From positions 1 to 19,104 of the forward strand of contig CANPZH010000010.1 of NCBI GenBank assembly GCA_947589335.1: DNA of 19,104 nt, read 5' to 3'. How positions within the stretch are numbered: position 1 is the first letter of the stretch; each line of letters starts with the position of its first letter. This stretch comes from an uncultured Clostridia bacterium. GTDB taxonomy: Bacteria > Bacillota > Clostridia > Christensenellales > Borkfalkiaceae. The notes under the pieces are model-generated. The model did no database searches. It saw only the letters and a program-made list of their open reading frames with translations, and had not been told where the DNA came from. Positions 17,578-19,104 of the stretch are shown in pieces. A program made the translations under genes and the position numbers.

Positions 17578-17592
17578 AAAACTTTTTGGCAA
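17564..17592 (-). promoter_or_regulatory. Strong sigma-A-type promoter of the protease operon
   Basis: On the minus strand TTGCCA (17592-17587) and a perfect TATAAT (17569-17564) are separated by exactly 17 bp. Transcription would start near 17557. That gives a leader of about 38 nt carrying GGAGG at 17529-17525, five bases before the ATG. The -35 differs from consensus only in its last three bases (CCA for ACA reads as one mismatch). Confidence 0.88.
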
Positions 17593-17643
17593 GCATTTCA
17601 ACGGGCAAAAATACGATCCTTCCCTCCCGGCTTAGGAGAAATG

Positions 17644-17669
17644 TCACAATTTGTGAAATCGGTGTGAAA
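17644..17669. promoter_or_regulatory. TGTGA-type sites upstream of the protease promoter
   Basis: TCACAATTTGTGA (17644-17656) is a 13-bp palindrome. TGTGAAA is then seen at 17652-17658 and again at 17663-17669, exactly 11 bp (one helical turn) apart on the same face. A related site, TTCACA-N6-TGTGAA, lies at 17819-17836. This looks like a protein-binding array, but 6-bp arms in AT-rich DNA can arise by chance. Confidence 0.35.
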
Positions 17670-17906
17670 ATATAAAATTTGAATTTATATATACATTGAT
17701 TTTCCCGAATTTCCACCCCGTCTGCCGATTTTCGGGGTCGGCTTGCATGGTTACCCTCAAATATCGTGAATAAAATTCAGGCTCTTTTTTGCCCTCGGAA
17801 GGACGGAAATGAACGGTATTCACACATTTTTGTGAACTGCCGACAAAGCGTGTTGCTTTGCAAAAACGGGGCAAAAAGCGCCGCCGAAAATCTGCCTTTT
17901 GAAAAT

Positions 17907-17923
17907 CTTATATCGGATATAAG
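17907..17923. promoter_or_regulatory. 17-bp perfect palindrome
   Basis: CTTATATC and GATATAAG flank a single central G. Eight-base arms with a 1-nt centre suit an operator for a dimeric regulator and are too tight for an RNA hairpin. It lies about 315 bp upstream of the protease promoter, with no gene nearby to which it obviously belongs. Confidence 0.45.
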
Positions 17924-18018
17924 CTGTACTTATAGTTTCATCGGACCGAAACAAACGTACGCTTCGAATCGCCGCAGGGAAGACGTTCCCTTTACCTCAC
18001 CCTGCCCCGCCTTCCTTT

Positions 18019-18166
18019 TTACGTCACACTGTCCCGCCATTCTACTGTCATGGTTCCTTGGGCGGCACGAGGAGCGTATGCGACGAAGTAGCCTGCCGAA
18101 ATGTGGACCGCATTGTAATAAGGTGCGATTCTTCGACTCCACTTCGTTCCGCTCAGAATGACGTAT
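18019..18166. repeat. Composite REP-like repeat, unit A
   Basis: The unit is bounded by TTACGTCA (18019-18026) and TGACGTAT (18159-18166), a 7-of-8 terminal inverted repeat. The left part is a hairpin with arms ACACT (18026-18030) and AATGT (18100-18104), one mismatch, with about 60 extra bases in the loop compared with unit B. Next comes TGTGGACCGCATTGTAATAA (18102-18121), identical in unit B. The right part is a long-loop hairpin with perfect arms ATTCT (18128-18132) and AGAAT (18155-18159). No coding potential is seen. Confidence 0.8.
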
Positions 18167-18168
18167 AA

Positions 18169-18183
18169 TACGTCACACTGAGC
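18169..18183. repeat. Truncated start of a REP-like unit
   Basis: TACGTCACACTGAGC repeats the left end of unit B (18198-18212) exactly, then breaks off after 15 bases into a short pyrimidine-rich linker that leads into the full unit B. A similar linker (CGCCTTCC followed by a T-rich run) precedes unit A. Confidence 0.75.
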
Positions 18184-18196
18184 CCGCCTTCCCTCT

Positions 18197-18285
18197 TTAC
18201 GTCACACTGAGCCTGTCGAAGTGTGGACCGCATTGTAATAATGTCCATGTTTCGACTGCGCTTTGCTTCGCTCAACATGACGTAA
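18197..18285. repeat. Composite REP-like repeat, unit B
   Basis: The unit is bounded by a perfect 8-bp terminal inverted repeat, TTACGTCA (18197-18204) and TGACGTAA (18278-18285). It has a short-loop hairpin with arms CACACT (18203-18208) and AGTGTG (18220-18225). A spacer identical to unit A over 20 bp (18222-18241) follows. The long-loop hairpin has arms CATGTT (18246-18251) and AACATG (18274-18279). Its 22-nt loop matches that of unit A at 17 positions, while its stem differs from unit A by two paired changes. Confidence 0.85.
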
Positions 18286-18304
18286 TTGAGATTCCTCACA
18301 TGCG
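18277..18304. repeat. 28-bp direct repeat, copy 1
   Basis: This 28-bp segment begins ATGACGT, contains GATTCCTCACATGCG, and recurs at 18366-18393 with 27 of 28 bases the same. From here to 18371 a degenerate hairpin can be drawn between ATTCC (18291-18295) and GAAAT (18363-18367), with one mismatch and about 67 bases in the loop. Confidence 0.85.
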
Positions 18305-18365
18305 ATACTTCGCGCCGTTGGCGCTCGTGCCGCCCTTAGAGAATCAGAACTTCGCGCGGGGCGAA

Positions 18366-18405
18366 ATGACGTGATTGAGATTCCTCACATGCGTTCGGAA
18401 TGACG
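18366..18405. repeat. 28-bp direct repeat, copy 2, with hairpin ATTCC/GGAAT
   Basis: The 28-bp repeat (18366-18393) runs into a compact hairpin with perfect arms ATTCC (18380-18384) and GGAAT (18397-18401), a 12-nt loop, and the cluster's usual terminal GACG (18402-18405). Read on the minus strand it has the same layout as the long hairpins of units A and B (CGTC, arm, GA-, loop, arm) but with a fourth stem sequence. Confidence 0.8.
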
Positions 18406-18460
18406 TATTGGGAATAGGGCGGAATGACGTATTAAAAAGCGCGGGGCAGAATGACGCATA
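18397..18460. repeat. Three repeated ends of the type GAATGACGYAT
   Basis: GGAATGACGTATT occurs at 18397-18409 and 18421-18433, and the variant GAATGACGCATA at 18449-18460. GCGCGGGGCAGAATGACG (18439-18456) also resembles GCGCGGGGCGAAATGACG (18354-18371). These look like decayed or stacked ends of the same repeat family. Translating them on the minus strand gives a short run of RHS-type residues that should not be called a gene. Confidence 0.75.
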
Positions 18461-18501
18461 AAAACACCCGCGGAAAGGGCGCGCAGACGGGCGTAAAAGG
18501 G

Positions 18502-18535
18502 CAAAAAGAGGGAGACAGTCTTCCTGCTGCCTCCC
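18502..18535 (-). terminator. Intrinsic terminator after the GGGtGRT gene
   Basis: On the minus strand GGGAGGCAG (18535-18527) pairs with CTGTCTCCC (18518-18510), 9 bp with one G-U pair, around an 8-nt loop. TCTTTTTG (18509-18502) follows. It lies about 49 nt after the stop codon and separates this gene from the repeat cluster and the protease operon. Confidence 0.85.
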
Positions 18536-18550
18536 CGTCCGTTTTCGCTC

Positions 18551-18573
18551 TTGCGGGCATTCTGCGCCCGCAA
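18551..18573 (-). other. Hairpin in the 3' untranslated region of the GGGtGRT gene
   Basis: TTGCGGGC (18573-18566 on the minus strand) and GCCCGCAA (18558-18551) form a perfect 8-bp stem with a 7-nt loop. No T-run follows, so it is not a terminator itself. It may protect the mRNA 3' end together with the terminator just downstream. Confidence 0.5.
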
Positions 18574-18583
18574 AGGCCTCAAA

Positions 18584-19104
18584 TTACTTGTTCATGCCCT
18601 CTTGCACGGCAACTGCGACTGCGACGGTCGCGCCGACCATCGGGTTGTTGCCCATGCCGATGAGCCCCATCATCTCGACGTGCGCGGGCACCGAAGAGGA
18701 TCCCGCAAACTGCGCGTCGGAGTGCATTCTGCCCATCGTGTCCGTCATGCCGTAGGACGAAGGTCCCGCCGCCATGTTGTCGGGATGGAGCGTTCTGCCC
18801 GTGCCGCCGCCGGAAGCGACGGAGAAGTACTTCACGCCGTTCTCGTTGCACCACTTCTTATAGGTGCCTGCGACGGGGTGCTGGAATCTCGTGGGGTTCG
18901 TGGAGTTCCCGGTGATGGAGACACCGACCTTTTCGAGCTTCATTATCGCAACGCCCTCGGGGACGTTGTCCGCGCCGTAGCACTTGACCTTCGCGCGGGG
19001 GCCGTCCGAATAAGGGACCTCCTTCGTGACCGTGACCGTCTCCGTATAGGGATCGAACACCGTCTCGCAATAGGTGAAGCCGTTGATCCGGGAGATGATG
19101 AACG
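18584..19104 (-). CDS. GGGtGRT-family protein, C-terminal part (cut by window edge)
   Basis: At least the last 172 residues are present; the frame stays open to the window edge, beyond a GTG at 19060 that is not the true start. The family's name-giving motif is visible as GGGTGRTLHPDN, and conserved-looking blocks surround it: KLEKVGVSITGNSTNPTRFQ, HPVAGTYKKWCNENG, MGRMHSDAQFAGSSSVPAH and GLIGMGNNPMVGATVAVAVA. The family (Pfam calls it GGGtGRT) is made of proteins of about 330 residues of unknown function, as I recall. No signal peptide or membrane helix is seen in this part. The stop TAA at 18584 is followed by a hairpin and an intrinsic terminator. There is no sign of a functional link to the protease-Opp genes. 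Confidence 0.88.
   Translation of the reverse strand, partial: FIISRINGFTYCETVFDPYTETVTVTKEVPYSDGPRAKVKCYGADNVPEGVAIMKLEKVGVSITGNSTNPTRFQHPVAGTYKKWCNENGVKYFSVASGGGTGRTLHPDNMAAGPSSYGMTDTMGRMHSDAQFAGSSSVPAHVEMMGLIGMGNNPMVGATVAVAVAVQEGMNK

Larger units (their letters stand above)
17593..18018. other. Non-coding upstream region with palindromes
   Basis: I see no credible gene on either strand here; open frames are short, lack ribosome sites or use rare starts. The base composition is markedly more AT-rich than in the genes. It contains several palindromes, listed separately, plus TGAAT-aaa-ATTCA at 17767-17779. It separates the repeat cluster from the protease promoter and could hold upstream regulatory sites. 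Confidence 0.6.

Noticed and set aside
17644..17874. Minus-strand open frame of 76 codons upstream of the protease
   Set aside because: It needs a TTG start, has no ribosome site and no protein-like pattern, and it covers palindromes and AT-rich promoter-type DNA. The overlapping frame at 17516-17716 covers the protease promoter itself.
17766..18161. Plus-strand open frame of 131 codons in the non-coding region
   Set aside because: It runs from AT-rich palindromic DNA into the repeat cluster, has no recognisable protein features, and its end is made of repeat unit A.
18019..18460. Possible CRISPR array or attachment site
   Set aside because: Repeats differ in length, orientation and spacing, spacers are not of uniform size, and there is no cas gene, integrase or tRNA nearby.
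18385..18582. Minus-strand open frame of 65 codons with repeated RHS residues
   Set aside because: It covers the terminator of the GGGtGRT gene and the repeated GAATGACG ends; the repeated residues come from DNA repeats, not from a protein.

Overview
The window reads as a piece of a moderately high-GC (about 60% by eye), monoderm-type bacterial chromosome. The clues are lipobox lipoproteins, strong AGGAGG-type ribosome binding sites, a textbook TTGCCA-N17-TATAAT promoter, a subtilase with BspA-like (LRR_5) repeats, and a GGGtGRT-family gene. An uncultured, gut-type Clostridia lineage fits best. This is inference from gene content; there is no rRNA or other marker here.

All eight full genes and the one partial gene lie on the minus strand. 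Read in the direction of transcription (right to left): (1) the 3' part of a GGGtGRT-family protein (18584-19104, cut by the window edge), ending in a good intrinsic terminator (18502-18535). (2) About 1 kb without a gene (17520-18583). It holds a cluster of REP-like hairpin repeats whose stems differ between copies but stay paired (18019-18460), several operator-like palindromes, and a strong sigma-A-type promoter whose -10 box sits between the arms of a perfect 8-bp inverted repeat. (3) A 2501-residue cell-surface subtilisin-like protease: propeptide, S8 domain with PA insert, Fn3-like region, Big-2-like domain, 28 LRR_5 cores, C-terminal membrane anchor and acidic cytoplasmic tail. (4) A 601-residue lipoprotein with a Listeria-Bacteroides-type repeat and a GLUG-like beta-helix region. 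(5) A complete oligopeptide ABC transporter in the order oppA-oppB-oppC-oppD-oppF. (6) An 86-residue single-pass membrane protein, followed by a strong intrinsic terminator at 81-111.

Gaps between genes 3 to 6 run from overlaps to 66 bp, and I see no internal terminator. The simplest reading is one operon of about 17.4 kb that joins protein digestion at the cell surface (protease), a surface lipoprotein, and import of the resulting peptides (Opp). The module is unusual in its sizes. The solute-binding protein is 964 residues, with about 300 extra residues in its N-terminal half. OppD carries a repeat-rich insert of about 110 residues between Walker A and the Q-loop. The protease joins a complete catalytic domain to a very long LRR stalk. 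No tRNA, rRNA, CRISPR array, integrase or transposase was found.
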